Source: Burkholderiales bacterium (lineage in GTDB: Bacteria; Pseudomonadota; Gammaproteobacteria; Burkholderiales; Burkholderiaceae_C). From it: 58,966 nucleotides of DNA. The number at the start of each line of letters is the position of its first letter. Positions within the stretch are counted from its first letter, which is position 1. Both the position numbers and the translations under genes were made by a program. The stretch is taken from NCBI GenBank assembly GCA_016192425.1, contig JACPUE010000067.1, positions 1 through 58,966 on the forward strand, given 5' to 3'. Of this stretch, positions 16,522-29,864 are shown piece by piece. The notes beneath the pieces are model-generated. The model searched no databases. It had not been told where the DNA came from and was given only the letters and a program-made list of their open reading frames with translations.

Positions 16522-17574
16522 TTACGAATCTGGAGTCAAAACCTGCGGCATTGGGGGCGCCTGCGCCGCCATGAGCTTGCGGTAGCGCCCTGGCGTCATG
16601 CCTTCGATCTCGCGGAAGGCCTCATAGAAATTGGACTGCGCGGCGAACCCTGCGCTGAGTCCCACGCTGAGCACGGAGGCGCTGGGCTCCTGCACCAGCA
16701 TCTGTTTGGCATCCTGGATGCGCAGTTCCCGCAGGTAGCGGGAAAAGCCCTTGCCCAAGCGGGTGTTGACCAGTTCGGAAAGCTGGTGCGCTCCCAAGCC
16801 CAGCTCCTGCGCCAGCGTTGGGAGGTTGAGCGCAGGGTCGCGGTAACGCTGCTGGCCATGCATCAAGCCGTCCAGGCGCGCCAGTACCGTCGGCACATCC
16901 ACCGACCCCAGTGTGGAACTGGCATAGCTGCCAGAGAGCGCCTGGACTTCCTGCACCTCCTGCGGCAAATGCGGCCGCAAACCCAGCAGCCATTGCACCA
17001 GCCACAGCGCCAGACCGATGGACACCGCATACCAGGCAAAAAATTGCGCATCTGGCTGCCATGCCTGCCACAGGCCGAGGATGCAAACGCCACCCCCCAT
17101 GGCCAGGGCCAACCCCACCAGCGCCAGCTCTTGCCGCCACTGCAAGCGCTGCGCACGCAGCCCCCAAAGGGAACGCAGCAGCCAGGCCAGGTACAAGGTG
17201 CCCAGACCGAAAGCCCAGGGCAGGCAAACGTCCACAGGCCACCAGAATGCCATGGCCATGGGCAGCAAGTGCAGGGCAAAACGCCCTGCCCCGAGCACCG
17301 CCGCCCCAGGCTCCAGCACCTGCCGGGCCAGAACGTAAAAACATGGGGCCACGGCAAACAGCAAGGCCCCATACCAGGGAGCCTGCACCCAGGCCAGGCC
17401 GCCCCAAAGCCATGCGGCATGGGCCGCCTGCAGCGCACACAGGACTGCCAGCAAGCCCCATCCGGCCCACACGATGGAACGCTGCCCCGGGTACTGGCGC
17501 GCATTGAAATGCGTCAGCGCAAGCACCGCTGCGGCGCCAAGGGAATATCCAATGGACAGTTGGGCGATCAGCAT
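16522..17574 (-). CDS. Membrane-anchored AraC-family regulator
   Basis: A 350-residue protein. Roughly residues 1-215 hold about seven hydrophobic segments, and the C-terminal 100 residues form an AraC-type double helix-turn-helix ending GMTPGRYRKLM. Related proteins are membrane-bound transcription regulators that may sense envelope or small molecules. The gene precedes the small-peptide/SDR operon in the same direction, 98 bp before it, so it may control that operon. No ligand can be named. Confidence 0.82.
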   Translation of the reverse strand: MLIAQLSIGYSLGAAAVLALTHFNARQYPGQRSIVWAGWGLLAVLCALQAAHAAWLWGGLAWVQAPWYGALLFAVAPCFYVLARQVLEPGAAVLGAGRFALHLLPMAMAFWWPVDVCLPWAFGLGTLYLAWLLRSLWGLRAQRLQWRQELALVGLALAMGGGVCILGLWQAWQPDAQFFAWYAVSIGLALWLVQWLLGLRPHLPQEVQEVQALSGSYASSTLGSVDVPTVLARLDGLMHGQQRYRDPALNLPTLAQELGLGAHQLSELVNTRLGKGFSRYLRELRIQDAKQMLVQEPSASVLSVGLSAGFAAQSNFYEAFREIEGMTPGRYRKLMAAQAPPMPQVLTPDS

Positions 17575-17592
17575 GGATGAGGCACGGTACTT

Positions 17593-18357
17593 CTATCGAT
17601 GGAGGAAATTGGCGGATCTTCTATCCATGAAAGCACCCAGACCTTCGCGGAAATCATGCTCGCTGAAGCACGCGTGAAAGCGATTGCGCTCGGCCATCAG
17701 GCCATCCGCAAGACCAACCTGCGTATCGTTGACAGACGCCTTGATGCGGCGAGTCACAGGGCCGGAAAATGATGCCACCTGCTTTGCAACAGCCAATGCC
17801 ACTTCGTCCAATTGGTCATCCGGAACCACTCTGGAAGCCAGGCCAGCGACAAGCGCCTCTTCGGCACTGAGGGCTCGGCCAGTCAAGAGCAAATCCATTG
17901 CAAGATGCTTGCCAACCACACGAGACAATCGTTGTGTGCCTCCTGCTCCGGGCATGGCAGCCAGAGTGATTTCAGGATGGAGAAATTTCGCCGTGAATGC
18001 CGCAATGACGATATCGCACATCTCCACCAATTCGCAGCCACCACCAGCAGCCACTCCTCTTACGGCGACGATGACGGGTTTTGAAATGTCAGGCAACACA
18101 GAAACGCAGCCCGTGAACTGGCCGCCAACCGCCTCTTCAGCGGCCATTCCAGCCATTTCACGGATGTCCGCCCCCGCACAAAAGTGCTTGAGTCCAGATG
18201 AAATGAGGATGGAGCGGATACTCTCAGTGGCCTCCAGGTCACGCAGGGCGGCTTCAATTTCGGCGCAAAACGCACGGCTGAGCGCATTCAGTGCGTCCGC
18301 CCGATTCAATTTGATATGGCCGACACCATCACTCTGTTCAACACTCAACGCACTCAT
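17593..18357 (-). CDS. Enoyl-CoA hydratase/isomerase family protein
   Basis: A 254-residue crotonase. It shows the oxyanion-hole region HFCAGADIREMAGM near residue 60 and the GGCELVEMCDI segment, then the hydratase-like AMPGAGGTQRLSRVVG in which one Glu of the true hydratase pair is at the position before MPGAGG (LA-A), so the exact reaction is unsure. Base composition is unusual: two 60-base stretches that I counted have 48% and 53% GC against 63% in the next gene, hinting at recent transfer. It lies 19 bp upstream of the AraC gene start on the same strand. Confidence 0.78.
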   Translation of the reverse strand: MSALSVEQSDGVGHIKLNRADALNALSRAFCAEIEAALRDLEATESIRSILISSGLKHFCAGADIREMAGMAAEEAVGGQFTGCVSVLPDISKPVIVAVRGVAAGGGCELVEMCDIVIAAFTAKFLHPEITLAAMPGAGGTQRLSRVVGKHLAMDLLLTGRALSAEEALVAGLASRVVPDDQLDEVALAVAKQVASFSGPVTRRIKASVNDTQVGLADGLMAERNRFHACFSEHDFREGLGAFMDRRSANFLHR

Positions 18358-18534
18358 GGGTCCTTCTCCTTTGATGCCTCAAGCCAGGCCGCAGGCGGAC
18401 ATGATGCACTTTGAGGTTAAAGAGCGCCACCCCAGGAAACAGCCACCCCAGATGCCAAGAAATCCATGACCATGACAAGCCATATTCGCCCCGCCGGACT
18501 CCCATGGCAGGCGCAGCCCTGCAGGCCCTGGCAC
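18358..18534. other. Gap between the two crotonase genes
   Basis: I see no gene, terminator or clear repeat in these 177 bp. The half next to the lower-GC crotonase shares its lower GC content. Confidence 0.4.
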
Positions 18535-19350
18535 TCAGTCCTTGAACCCCGGCACCGTCTTGGCCATGTTGGCTGTCATGGCTTCCATCAGGTCCTTGCT
18601 TTGCAGCATGGCCGCGTTCCAGGTGGCGATGTAGTTCAGGCTGTCGGCCACGCTGTGGTCGCGGGCGTAGTTGAGCATTTCCTTGGTGCCGCGGATGGAC
18701 AGGGGCGACTTGGCGGCGATGGTGGCGGCGATCTGCTGCACCCCGGCGTACAAGGCCTCGCGCGTGTGGAACACGCGGTTGACCAAGCCGATGCGCTGCG
18801 CTTCTTCGGCGCCAAAGATGCGCCCAGTGTAGGCCAGTTCGCGTGTGATGCCTTGGCCAATCAGCTTGGGCAGGCGCTGCAGCGTGCCCACGTCGGCCAC
18901 CATGCCGATGTCGATTTCCTTGATGGTGAAGCTGGCGTCTTCACTGCAGTAGCGCATGTCGGCGCAGGTGATGAGGTCGATGCCGCCGCCGATGCAGCCG
19001 CCTGCGATGGCGGCGAGCACGGGCTTGCGACAGCGCTCCAGGCTGGTCAGGGTGTCTTGCAGGTCCAGGATGAGGCGGCGCAGCTTTTCGCGCATGCGGC
19101 CTTCGCAGTCGTCGGCGATGTGGGCGCCCAGGCCCATCATCATCTGCAGGTCGATACCCGCAGTGAAGTACTTGCCCTCGGCCTGCAGCACGGCCACGCG
19201 GGCCTCAGGCGTGGCGTCCACCCAGTCAAAGGCCTGGCGGATTTCCTGCCACATGGTGGCGTTCATGGCGTTGGCCTTTTCCGGACGGTTCAGGCGCACG
19301 GTGGCGATGCGGTCTTGCAGCGTAACGCTCAGGGTCTCAAACGTGGGCAT
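18535..19350 (-). CDS. Delta(3,5)-delta(2,4)-dienoyl-CoA isomerase-like crotonase
   Basis: A 271-residue crotonase resembling eukaryotic ECH1. The segments GGCIGGGIDLITCADMRYC, FTIKEIDIGM and VADVGTLQRLP carry the Asp, Glu and Asp that ECH1 uses to move double bonds of dienoyl-CoA. Such an isomerase helps degrade unsaturated fatty acids, which suits the neighbour 2,4-dienoyl-CoA reductase. The two genes are separated by only 77 bp, which hold a copy of the dispersed two-hairpin element. The start is ATG 19350. Confidence 0.85.
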   Translation of the reverse strand: MPTFETLSVTLQDRIATVRLNRPEKANAMNATMWQEIRQAFDWVDATPEARVAVLQAEGKYFTAGIDLQMMMGLGAHIADDCEGRMREKLRRLILDLQDTLTSLERCRKPVLAAIAGGCIGGGIDLITCADMRYCSEDASFTIKEIDIGMVADVGTLQRLPKLIGQGITRELAYTGRIFGAEEAQRIGLVNRVFHTREALYAGVQQIAATIAAKSPLSIRGTKEMLNYARDHSVADSLNYIATWNAAMLQSKDLMEAMTANMAKTVPGFKD

Positions 19351-19369
19351 GGCAGTTCCTTTTGAAGTA

Positions 19370-19426
19370 TTTTTGGCCTCTAGCGCTTGATGGATAAGCG
19401 CAAGCAGCTACTATTTTGATAGCAAA
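19370..19426 (+). repeat. Dispersed two-hairpin element, copy A (between genes)
   Basis: The 57-bp copy runs TTTTTGGCCTCT, then AGCGCTTGATGGATAAGCGC (hairpin 1, GCGCTT pairing with AAGCGC), AAGCA, and GCTACTATTTTGATAGC (hairpin 2), then AAA. It lies in the gap between fadH and the dienoyl-CoA isomerase gene. It is the clearest full copy and defines the orientation used for the others. Confidence 0.85.
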
Positions 19427-19427
19427 T

Positions 19428-22062
<2,635 letters not shown>

Positions 22063-22069
22063 GCAGCGC

Positions 22070-22609
22070 ATGTCCTTGCCGCACGCCGTTCTCACCTCTT
22101 TGCTGGAGAAGTCCACCTCGGGCTACGACCTGGCGCGCCGGTTCGACAAGTCCATTGGCTACTTCTGGCATGCCACGCACCAGCAGATTTACCGCGAGCT
22201 GGCGCGCATGGAGGCCGCAGGCTGGGTTGAAGGGTTTGTGCCGCCCGACGCGGGCAAGACGCGCAAGAAGCATTACCGCGTGCTGAGCGCAGGCCGCGCC
22301 GAACTGGCCCGCTGGGCCCAGGAAAGCACCGAACCCATGGATCTGCGCGACGCCTTCACCGTCAAGCTGCGCGCCGATGCCGTGCTGGGCGAGGTCGATC
22401 TGGTGCCCGAACTGCAGCGCCACCTGGCATTGCACCAGGAGCGCCTGGCGCAATACCTGCGGATCGAGGCGCGGGACTTTGTGCCGGGCAAGCCGCTATC
22501 GCGCGCGCAGGCCATCCAGCACATGATCCTGAGAAAAGGGATTCTGTACGAGCAAGGGGAGCTGGCCTGGGGGGCTGAAATGCTGGACCTGCTGCAATCG
22601 GCGGGCTGA
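22070..22609 (+). CDS. PadR-family transcription regulator
   Basis: A 179-residue PadR protein. The N-terminal winged helix runs over about residues 5-85 (VLTSLLEKSTSGYDLARRF and a later HQQIYRELARMEAAGW), and the C-terminal helical dimerisation part (Vir_act_alpha_C type) follows. I start at ATG 22070, where family similarity begins. It lies only about 7 bp beyond a -10 candidate, so the mRNA may be leaderless. It is divergent from fadH and likely represses fadH and itself through the shared palindrome. The ligand is unknown; an acyl-CoA or aromatic acid is possible. Confidence 0.87.
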   Translation: MSLPHAVLTSLLEKSTSGYDLARRFDKSIGYFWHATHQQIYRELARMEAAGWVEGFVPPDAGKTRKKHYRVLSAGRAELARWAQESTEPMDLRDAFTVKLRADAVLGEVDLVPELQRHLALHQERLAQYLRIEARDFVPGKPLSRAQAIQHMILRKGILYEQGELAWGAEMLDLLQSAG

Positions 22610-22675
22610 TCTGTCAGACTGTGGGCTGCGCTGCGCAGACCGTCCTTGCTGCGCGCACCCACGCTACCCACCACC

Positions 22676-23569
22676 ATGCACTCTTCGCTTTCGCCACGCC
22701 ACTTTCTGTTGGGACTGGGCGTGGTTGCCGTCTGGGGCACCAATTTCGCGGTTATCAAGCTCGGGCTGTCGCAAATGCCGCCACTGCTGTTTGCCACACT
22801 GCGTTTTGCCGCGGTCACCCTGCCTGCCATCTTTCTGGTGGCGCGGCCTGCGGTGCCCTGGCGCAATCTGGTGGCTTACGGGCTGCTGATCGGCGTGGGG
22901 CAGTTCGGGCTGATGTTCATTGCCATGAACGGCAGCATCTCGCCAGGCCTGGCCTCGCTGGTGGTGCAAACGCAGGTGTTCTTCACCATCGGGCTGGCGA
23001 TGTGGCTCTCGGGCGAGAGAGCGCACCCGGTACAGGGCGTGTCGCTGGCGCTGGCGGCGGCGGGCATTGGCGTGATCCTGCTGCACACCGATGGCAGCGC
23101 CACCCCCCTGGGCCTGGTGCTGATGCTGCTGGCCGCAATGTCCTGGGCGGGGGGCAATATCGTCTCGCGCCAGGCCGGGCGGGTGAACATGCTGGCCTAC
23201 GTGGTCTGGTCCAGCGCCTTTGCGGTGCCGCCGCTCATGGCACTCACGCTGTGGCAGGAAGGCTGGACGCCCGTGCACAGCGCCCTTGCGCATGCCGATG
23301 CCACAGCCTGGGCGGCCGTCGCATGGCAGGCCGTGGGCAACAGCTTGTTCGGCTACGCTGCCTGGGGCTGGCTGCTGGCCCGCTACCCGGCAGCCACGGT
23401 CACACCCATGGCGCTGCTGGTGCCGGTGTTCGGCATGGGCGCTTCGGCCTTCTGGCTGGGCGAATCGCTGCCGGGCTGGAAGCTGCTGGCCGCCGCACTG
23501 GTCATGGGCGGCCTGGCGCTCAACCTGCTGTGGCCGCACCTGCGGCGCTGGGTGTTGCAGCGCGCCTGA
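22676..23569 (+). CDS. eamA: EamA-type exporter (O-acetylserine/cysteine exporter-like)
   Basis: A 297-residue DMT-superfamily transporter with ten predicted hydrophobic segments in two EamA repeats. The start MHSSLSPRHF and the following VVAVWGTNFAVIKLGLSQ, LVVQTQVFFTIGLAM and SWAGGNI resemble E. coli EamA, known to export O-acetylserine and cysteine. I chose ATG 22676; an upstream TTG adds ten residues without support. It follows padR by 66 bp on the same strand, but a functional link is not evident. The substrate call rests on overall likeness only. Confidence 0.75.
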   Translation: MHSSLSPRHFLLGLGVVAVWGTNFAVIKLGLSQMPPLLFATLRFAAVTLPAIFLVARPAVPWRNLVAYGLLIGVGQFGLMFIAMNGSISPGLASLVVQTQVFFTIGLAMWLSGERAHPVQGVSLALAAAGIGVILLHTDGSATPLGLVLMLLAAMSWAGGNIVSRQAGRVNMLAYVVWSSAFAVPPLMALTLWQEGWTPVHSALAHADATAWAAVAWQAVGNSLFGYAAWGWLLARYPAATVTPMALLVPVFGMGASAFWLGESLPGWKLLAAALVMGGLALNLLWPHLRRWVLQRA

Positions 23570-23575
23570 GAGTTC

Positions 23576-24907
23576 TCACCCTTTCGCGGTCTGGGCCAGC
23601 CGTTCGGCGCAGGCACTGGCCTGCGCGGTATCGCGCGCTTCAACCATCACGCGCAGCAGCGGCTCGGTGCCGCTGGCACGGATGAGCACGCGGCCGTGGT
23701 CGCCCAATTCGGATTCGACCGCTGCCGTTTCTTGCGCCAGGCGCGTGTTGGCGCGCCAGTCTTGCCCTGGCTGCAGGCGCACGTTGAGCAGCACTTGGGG
23801 AAACAGCCGCACGCCTTCCAGCAGCTCAGCCATGCTTTGCCCATTGCGCACGCAGCTTTGCAGCACCTGCAGGGCGCTGATGAGCCCGTCGCCCGTGGTG
23901 TGCCGGTCCAGCGCCAGCAGGTGGCCCGAGCCCTCGCCGCCCAGCAGCCAGCCGTGGCGCGTGAGTTCTTCCAGCACATAACGGTCGCCCACCTTGGCGC
24001 GCACCAGCTTGATGCCATGCTGGCGCAAAGCCAGTTCGATGGCCATGTTGGTCATTTGCGTGCCCACCACGCCGGGCACAAGCTCGTCACGCCCCATGCG
24101 GTCGCGGGCCAGCAGGTACAGCAGTTCGTCGCCGTTGTACAGGCGCCCGCTGCCGTCCACCATCTGCAGCCGGTCGGCGTCGCCGTCCAGGGCAATGCCG
24201 ACATCGGCATGGTTGGCGCGCACGGCGCGCACCAGGGCATCGGGATGGGTGGCGCCCACCTCGTGGTTGATGTTCAGCCCGTCGGGCGCGCAACCAATGG
24301 CCACCACGTCGGCGCCCAGTTCATGGAACACCTTGGGTGCGATCTGGTAGGCCGCGCCATGCGCGGCATCGACCACGATGCGCATGCCCTTGAGCGTGAG
24401 GTCGTTGGCAAAGGTGCTTTTGCAAAACTCGATGTAGCGCCCTGCGGCATCGTCCAGCCTGCGGGTCTTGCCCAGCGATGCCGAACCCACCCATACCGGC
24501 GCTTCTTCGAGCGCAGCTTCCACGGCCTGCTCCCACGCATCGGGCAGCTTGCTGCCCTGGGCGCTGAAGAACTTGATGCCGTTGTCCGCAAACGGGTTGT
24601 GGCTGGCAGAGATCACCACCCCCAGGCTGGCGCGCTGGGCCCGCGTGAGGTAGGCCACGCCCGGCGTGGGCAAGGGCCCCAGCAGCACCACGTCCACCCC
24701 GGCCGAATTGAAGCCCGACTCCAGCGCCGACTCCAGCATGTAGCCCGAAATGCGCGTGTCCTTGCCGATCAGCACCGTGGGGCGGTCTTCGGCCTGGCGC
24801 AGCACGCGACCCACGGCGTGGGCCAGGCGCAGCACAAAATCCGGAGTGATGGGGGGCTGCCCCACGGTGCCACGGATGCCGTCGGTGCCAAAGTACTTGC
24901 GTGTCAT
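23576..24907 (-). CDS. glmM: Phosphoglucosamine mutase GlmM
   Basis: A 443-residue GlmM, normal length. It converts glucosamine-6-phosphate to glucosamine-1-phosphate for peptidoglycan and lipopolysaccharide. The N-terminus is [10 protein letters not shown], the phospho-Ser loop is [17 protein letters not shown] near residue 100, the metal-binding loop is DGDADR near residue 240, and the sugar-binding GEGSGH and phosphate-binding [10 protein letters not shown] loops follow. ATG 24907 overlaps the folP stop as ATGA, the common folP-glmM order. Confidence 0.96.
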   Translation of the reverse strand: MTRKYFGTDGIRGTVGQPPITPDFVLRLAHAVGRVLRQAEDRPTVLIGKDTRISGYMLESALESGFNSAGVDVVLLGPLPTPGVAYLTRAQRASLGVVISASHNPFADNGIKFFSAQGSKLPDAWEQAVEAALEEAPVWVGSASLGKTRRLDDAAGRYIEFCKSTFANDLTLKGMRIVVDAAHGAAYQIAPKVFHELGADVVAIGCAPDGLNINHEVGATHPDALVRAVRANHADVGIALDGDADRLQMVDGSGRLYNGDELLYLLARDRMGRDELVPGVVGTQMTNMAIELALRQHGIKLVRAKVGDRYVLEELTRHGWLLGGEGSGHLLALDRHTTGDGLISALQVLQSCVRNGQSMAELLEGVRLFPQVLLNVRLQPGQDWRANTRLAQETAAVESELGDHGRVLIRASGTEPLLRVMVEARDTAQASACAERLAQTAKG

Positions 24908-25770
24908 GGGGTTCCCTTTGTGGGTGTTGTTGTTGCCTGCACGGTTTGCATGGCCCGCCAGACGGCCAGGGCCTGTACGGTGGCGGCCACGTCGTGCACG
25001 CGCACGATACGGGCGCCCCGCTCGACGGCCAGCACGGCAGCCGCCACACTGGCGGTCAGGCGCTGCTCCACGGGCAGGCCCGTCACCGCGCCCAGCGAAG
25101 ACTTGCGCGACCAGCCCGCCAGCAGCGCGTAGCCGCTGGCCAGCAGTTCGCCCTGGCGTGCCAGCAGCGCAAAATTCTGCTCCACCGTTTTGCCGAAGCC
25201 GATGCCGGGGTCCAGAACAATGCGGTACTTTTCTACGCCCAGCGCTTGCAGATTAAGCGCCTGCTGCTGCAAAAAAGATAGCACCTGGGGCACCACATCG
25301 CCCTGCATGGGCTGCACCTGCATGGTCTGCGGGTTGCGGTGCATGTGCATCAGGCACACGCCGCAGCGGGGGTGCGCCGCAACCACCTGCACAGCACCCG
25401 GCTGGCGCAAGGCCCAGATGTCATTGACGATGTCGGCGCCCAGGTCCAGCGCTTCCTGCATGAGCTGGGGCTTGTAGGTGTCGACCGAGACCGGCACGCC
25501 CAGGCGCACGGCTTCGCGCAGCACCGGAATCACGCGCTCGCGTTCTTGCTCCAGGGGCACGGCGGGGCTGCCGGGGCGCGTGGACTCACCACCGATGTCC
25601 AGAATGTCGGCGCCCTCGCGCAGCAGTTGCTCGCAGTGGCGCAGCGCAGAGGCGGTATCGGCATGCTGCCCGCCGTCAGAAAACGAATCGGGCGTGGCGT
25701 TGACGATTCCCATGACCTGCGGGCGCTGCAGGTCAATGGCGAAGCGGCTGGTTTGCCAGGTCAGGCTCAT
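24904..25770 (-). CDS. folP: Dihydropteroate synthase FolP
   Basis: A 288-residue dihydropteroate synthase, which joins p-aminobenzoate to the pterin in folate synthesis and is the sulfonamide target. It has the pterin-site motifs [24 protein letters not shown], and DPGIGFGKT, and the Lys/Arg block [10 protein letters not shown]. The segment [15 protein letters not shown] is encoded by a copy of the dispersed two-hairpin element read on its opposite strand, with no change in domain length. A terminator separates it from ftsH upstream. Confidence 0.95.
   Translation of the reverse strand: MSLTWQTSRFAIDLQRPQVMGIVNATPDSFSDGGQHADTASALRHCEQLLREGADILDIGGESTRPGSPAVPLEQERERVIPVLREAVRLGVPVSVDTYKPQLMQEALDLGADIVNDIWALRQPGAVQVVAAHPRCGVCLMHMHRNPQTMQVQPMQGDVVPQVLSFLQQQALNLQALGVEKYRIVLDPGIGFGKTVEQNFALLARQGELLASGYALLAGWSRKSSLGAVTGLPVEQRLTASVAAAVLAVERGARIVRVHDVAATVQALAVWRAMQTVQATTTPTKGTP
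25229..25282 (+). repeat. Dispersed two-hairpin element inside folP
   Basis: AGCGCTTGCAGATTAAGCGC has the same 20-bp hairpin-1 frame as copy A, followed by CTGCTGCTGC, an A-run and GATAGCA. Hairpin 2 is eroded. folP reads this copy from the strand opposite to copies in lpxB and dxr. Confidence 0.55.
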
Positions 25771-25778
25771 GGGTGCTC

Positions 25779-25807
25779 AAAACCACAAAACGGGGCCTGG
25801 GCCCCGT
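25779..25807 (-). terminator. Rho-independent terminator after ftsH
   Basis: ACGGGGCC (25790-25797) and GGCCCCGT (25800-25807) form a perfect 8-bp stem with a TG loop. On the minus strand TTTTGTGGTTTT follows. It lies 22 bp after the ftsH stop and before folP, so it would limit read-through. Confidence 0.8.
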
Positions 25808-25829
25808 TGGTGGTGGTGGTGCGTGGGTG

Positions 25830-27749
<1,920 letters not shown>

Positions 27750-27877
27750 GCGCGGCTCCAGTGAGGGTGGCAAACGGTGTCTAGATGGATGCGATTTTAG
27801 GCGTTTCAACCCATCCCCCCCTTGCCTGGCAGGGTCATCCATGGGAAAAGCGCGGTTTTTTCCGCGGTCTGTGGGGG

Positions 27878-28549
27878 TCAAACCACCTTGGCGCCCTCTT
27901 TCAAACCAATCCCCACCAGAAAGGTCTCGGACGATTTGTCGCGCGATGCCTTGGGTTTGACGGGCTTGACCACCCTGAACCGGCTGCGAAACAACGTCAC
28001 CAGTGCATCGTAGCCGCTGCCGTGGAACAGCTTGGTCACCAGGGCCCCTTCGGGCTTGAGGTGTGCGCAGGCAAAGTCCACCGCCAGCTCCACCAGGTGG
28101 GCAATGCGCGTGGCGTCGGTCGAGGCAATGCCCGAGAGATTGGGCGCCATGTCCGACACCACCACGTCCACCGCCCGCCCCTGCAGCAAGCCCTCCAGCT
28201 GCGCCAGCACCTCGGCTTCGCGGAAGTCGCCCTGCAGGTAGGTGACGCCCTCAATAGGCTCCATGGGCAGGATGTCCAGCCCGATGATGGTGCCGTTGAG
28301 CGCCCCTGCGGCAGCCCCCGCGGGCGACAGGCGCCTGCGCACGTACTGGCTCCAGGCGCCCGGCGTGCAACCCAGATCGACCACCGTGGCCCCCGGGCGG
28401 ATGAGGCCGAACTGCTCGTCAATCTCCTTGAGCTTGTAGGCGGCACGCGCGCGGTAGCCCTCTTTCTGGGCCAGCTTGACCCAGGGGTCGTTCACATGGT
28501 CGTTGAGCCACGCCTTGTTGACTTTGTTGCTCTGGGTTTTGACTTTCAT
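27878..28549 (-). CDS. rlmE: 23S rRNA 2'-O-methyltransferase RlmE (FtsJ/RrmJ)
   Basis: A 223-residue heat-shock methyltransferase that modifies U2552 of 23S rRNA. The SAM-binding motif [13 protein letters not shown] follows RSRAAYKL-type residues ([13 protein letters not shown]), and the catalytic K-D-K-E set is represented by the Lys in that block, SDMAPN, VTKLFHG and the closing SSETFLV. The order rlmE-ftsH is common. It is divergent from yhbY. Confidence 0.95.
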   Translation of the reverse strand: MKVKTQSNKVNKAWLNDHVNDPWVKLAQKEGYRARAAYKLKEIDEQFGLIRPGATVVDLGCTPGAWSQYVRRRLSPAGAAAGALNGTIIGLDILPMEPIEGVTYLQGDFREAEVLAQLEGLLQGRAVDVVVSDMAPNLSGIASTDATRIAHLVELAVDFACAHLKPEGALVTKLFHGSGYDALVTLFRSRFRVVKPVKPKASRDKSSETFLVGIGLKEGAKVV

Positions 28550-28551
28550 GG

Positions 28552-28589
28552 GGCTCCATTGTCGCTGGAGCCGCTGCCGTCAGCAGCGG
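28552..28589. promoter_or_regulatory. Two adjoining palindromes in the rlmE/yhbY gap
   Basis: GGCTCCA (28552-28558) pairs with TGGAGCC (28566-28572), and CCGCTGC (28571-28577) pairs with GCAGCGG (28583-28589). Both are perfect 7-bp arms sharing the bases CC. They fill half of the 79-bp divergent gap. They might be operators or hairpins in the yhbY or rlmE leader; no T-run follows. Confidence 0.4.
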
Positions 28590-28628
28590 CAAAGGCCCAC
28601 CGGCTGGCAGGGGACGGATAATACGCCT

Positions 28629-29105
28629 ATGCCCCAAATTGAACTCACCCCGGCCGAGCGCCGTGAACAGCGCGCGCAAGCGCACCACCTGGATCCCGTC
28701 GTGCACATTGGTGCCGACGGCCTGACCGATGGCGTGCGCAAAGAAGTGGATGCTGCCCTCAACGCACACGGCCTGATCAAGATCCGCGTGCTGGCTGGCG
28801 AGCGCGCCGAACGCGAACTGATGTACCAGCAACTGGCCGCCGAACTCAATGCCGCCCCGGTGCAGCACATTGGCAAACTGCTGGTGCTGTGGCGCCCGCA
28901 GCCTGCCAAGGAGCGCGCCATCGACGAAGACCGCATGCCCGGCCCCAAGACGGTGAAAGTAATCAAGAACAGCCAGCGCGGCGGGCAGCGCCCCGAAGTG
29001 AAGATGCTGCGCGTGCTGGGCAACCAGCGCCTGACGCCCGGCGGCCAGATCAAGCGCGCCAAAAAGCGCAAACCCACCTCGGTGAAGAAGCGCCAGGCCG
29101 ACTGA
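28629..29105 (+). CDS. yhbY: Ribosome-assembly RNA-binding protein YhbY (CRM domain)
   Basis: A 158-residue protein. Residues about 1-97 form a CRM RNA-binding domain with the GxxG-like loop in VHIGADGLTDG. Known YhbY proteins are about 97 residues and associate with the pre-50S ribosome. The C-terminal 55 residues are basic (ending RAKKRKPTSVKKRQAD) and add unspecific RNA binding, a usual feature in betaproteobacteria. The start is ATG 28629. It is divergent from rlmE, another 50S maturation factor. Confidence 0.88.
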   Translation: MPQIELTPAERREQRAQAHHLDPVVHIGADGLTDGVRKEVDAALNAHGLIKIRVLAGERAERELMYQQLAAELNAAPVQHIGKLLVLWRPQPAKERAIDEDRMPGPKTVKVIKNSQRGGQRPEVKMLRVLGNQRLTPGGQIKRAKKRKPTSVKKRQAD

Positions 29106-29109
29106 CGCC

Positions 29110-29856
29110 ATGACCGCCGCCAGCCCGGCGCACCAGCGCCATGTGATCTGCATGAAGTGGGGCACCAAGTACGGGCCTGAATACGTCAACCGCCTGTACG
29201 CCATGGTGCGCCGCCACCTCAGCGGCGGCTTCCACTTCGTCTGCCTGACCGACGACAGCAAGGGCATACGGCCGGAGGTGCAGTGCCTGCCCATCCCGGC
29301 GCTGGACTTGCCTGCGGGCATCCCCGAGCGCGGCTGGACCAAGCTGGCCACCTTCAGCGCCGACCTGCACGGCCTGCGCGGCACGGCGCTGTTCCTCGAC
29401 GTGGATGTGGTCATCACCGGCAGCCTGGACGATTTCTTCACCCAGCCGGGTGAATTCCTCATCATCCACGACTACAAGCGGCCCTGGCGCATCACCGGCA
29501 ACTCGTCTGTGTACCGCTTCGAGCTGGGCGCGCATCCCGACGTGCTGGAGTACTTTCGCGGCCATTTCGACGAAATCCGCAAGCAGTTCCGCAACGAGCA
29601 GGCCTACCTGTCGGACTTTCTGCACAGGCAAGGCAAGCTGCAGTACTGGCCTGCTGCCTGGTGCCCCAGCTTCAAGTACCACGGGATCCCGCGCTGGCCC
29701 ACCAACTATTGGAAGCCCCCTTTTGTGCCGCCGGGCGCACGGGTGGTGATTTTTCATGGTGAATGCAATCCGCCCGATGCCCTGGCCGGGCGGCGCAACC
29801 GGCGCTTTCGCTTCATCCAGCCCGCCACCTGGGTGGCCGAGCACTGGCGCGAGTAG
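29110..29856 (+). CDS. Small glycosyltransferase-like protein
   Basis: A 248-residue soluble protein of nucleotide-diphospho-sugar-transferase type. The DxD metal/sugar motif is in FLDVDVVITG near residue 100; ERGWTKLATF, IHDYKRPW and QAYLSDFL are other conserved-looking blocks, and a Trp-rich part follows. It lies 4 bp after yhbY on the same strand, so it is probably cotranscribed. No other polysaccharide gene is near, and I can name no substrate. Confidence 0.65.
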   Translation: MTAASPAHQRHVICMKWGTKYGPEYVNRLYAMVRRHLSGGFHFVCLTDDSKGIRPEVQCLPIPALDLPAGIPERGWTKLATFSADLHGLRGTALFLDVDVVITGSLDDFFTQPGEFLIIHDYKRPWRITGNSSVYRFELGAHPDVLEYFRGHFDEIRKQFRNEQAYLSDFLHRQGKLQYWPAAWCPSFKYHGIPRWPTNYWKPPFVPPGARVVIFHGECNPPDALAGRRNRRFRFIQPATWVAEHWRE

Positions 29857-29864
29857 GAAGCCTC

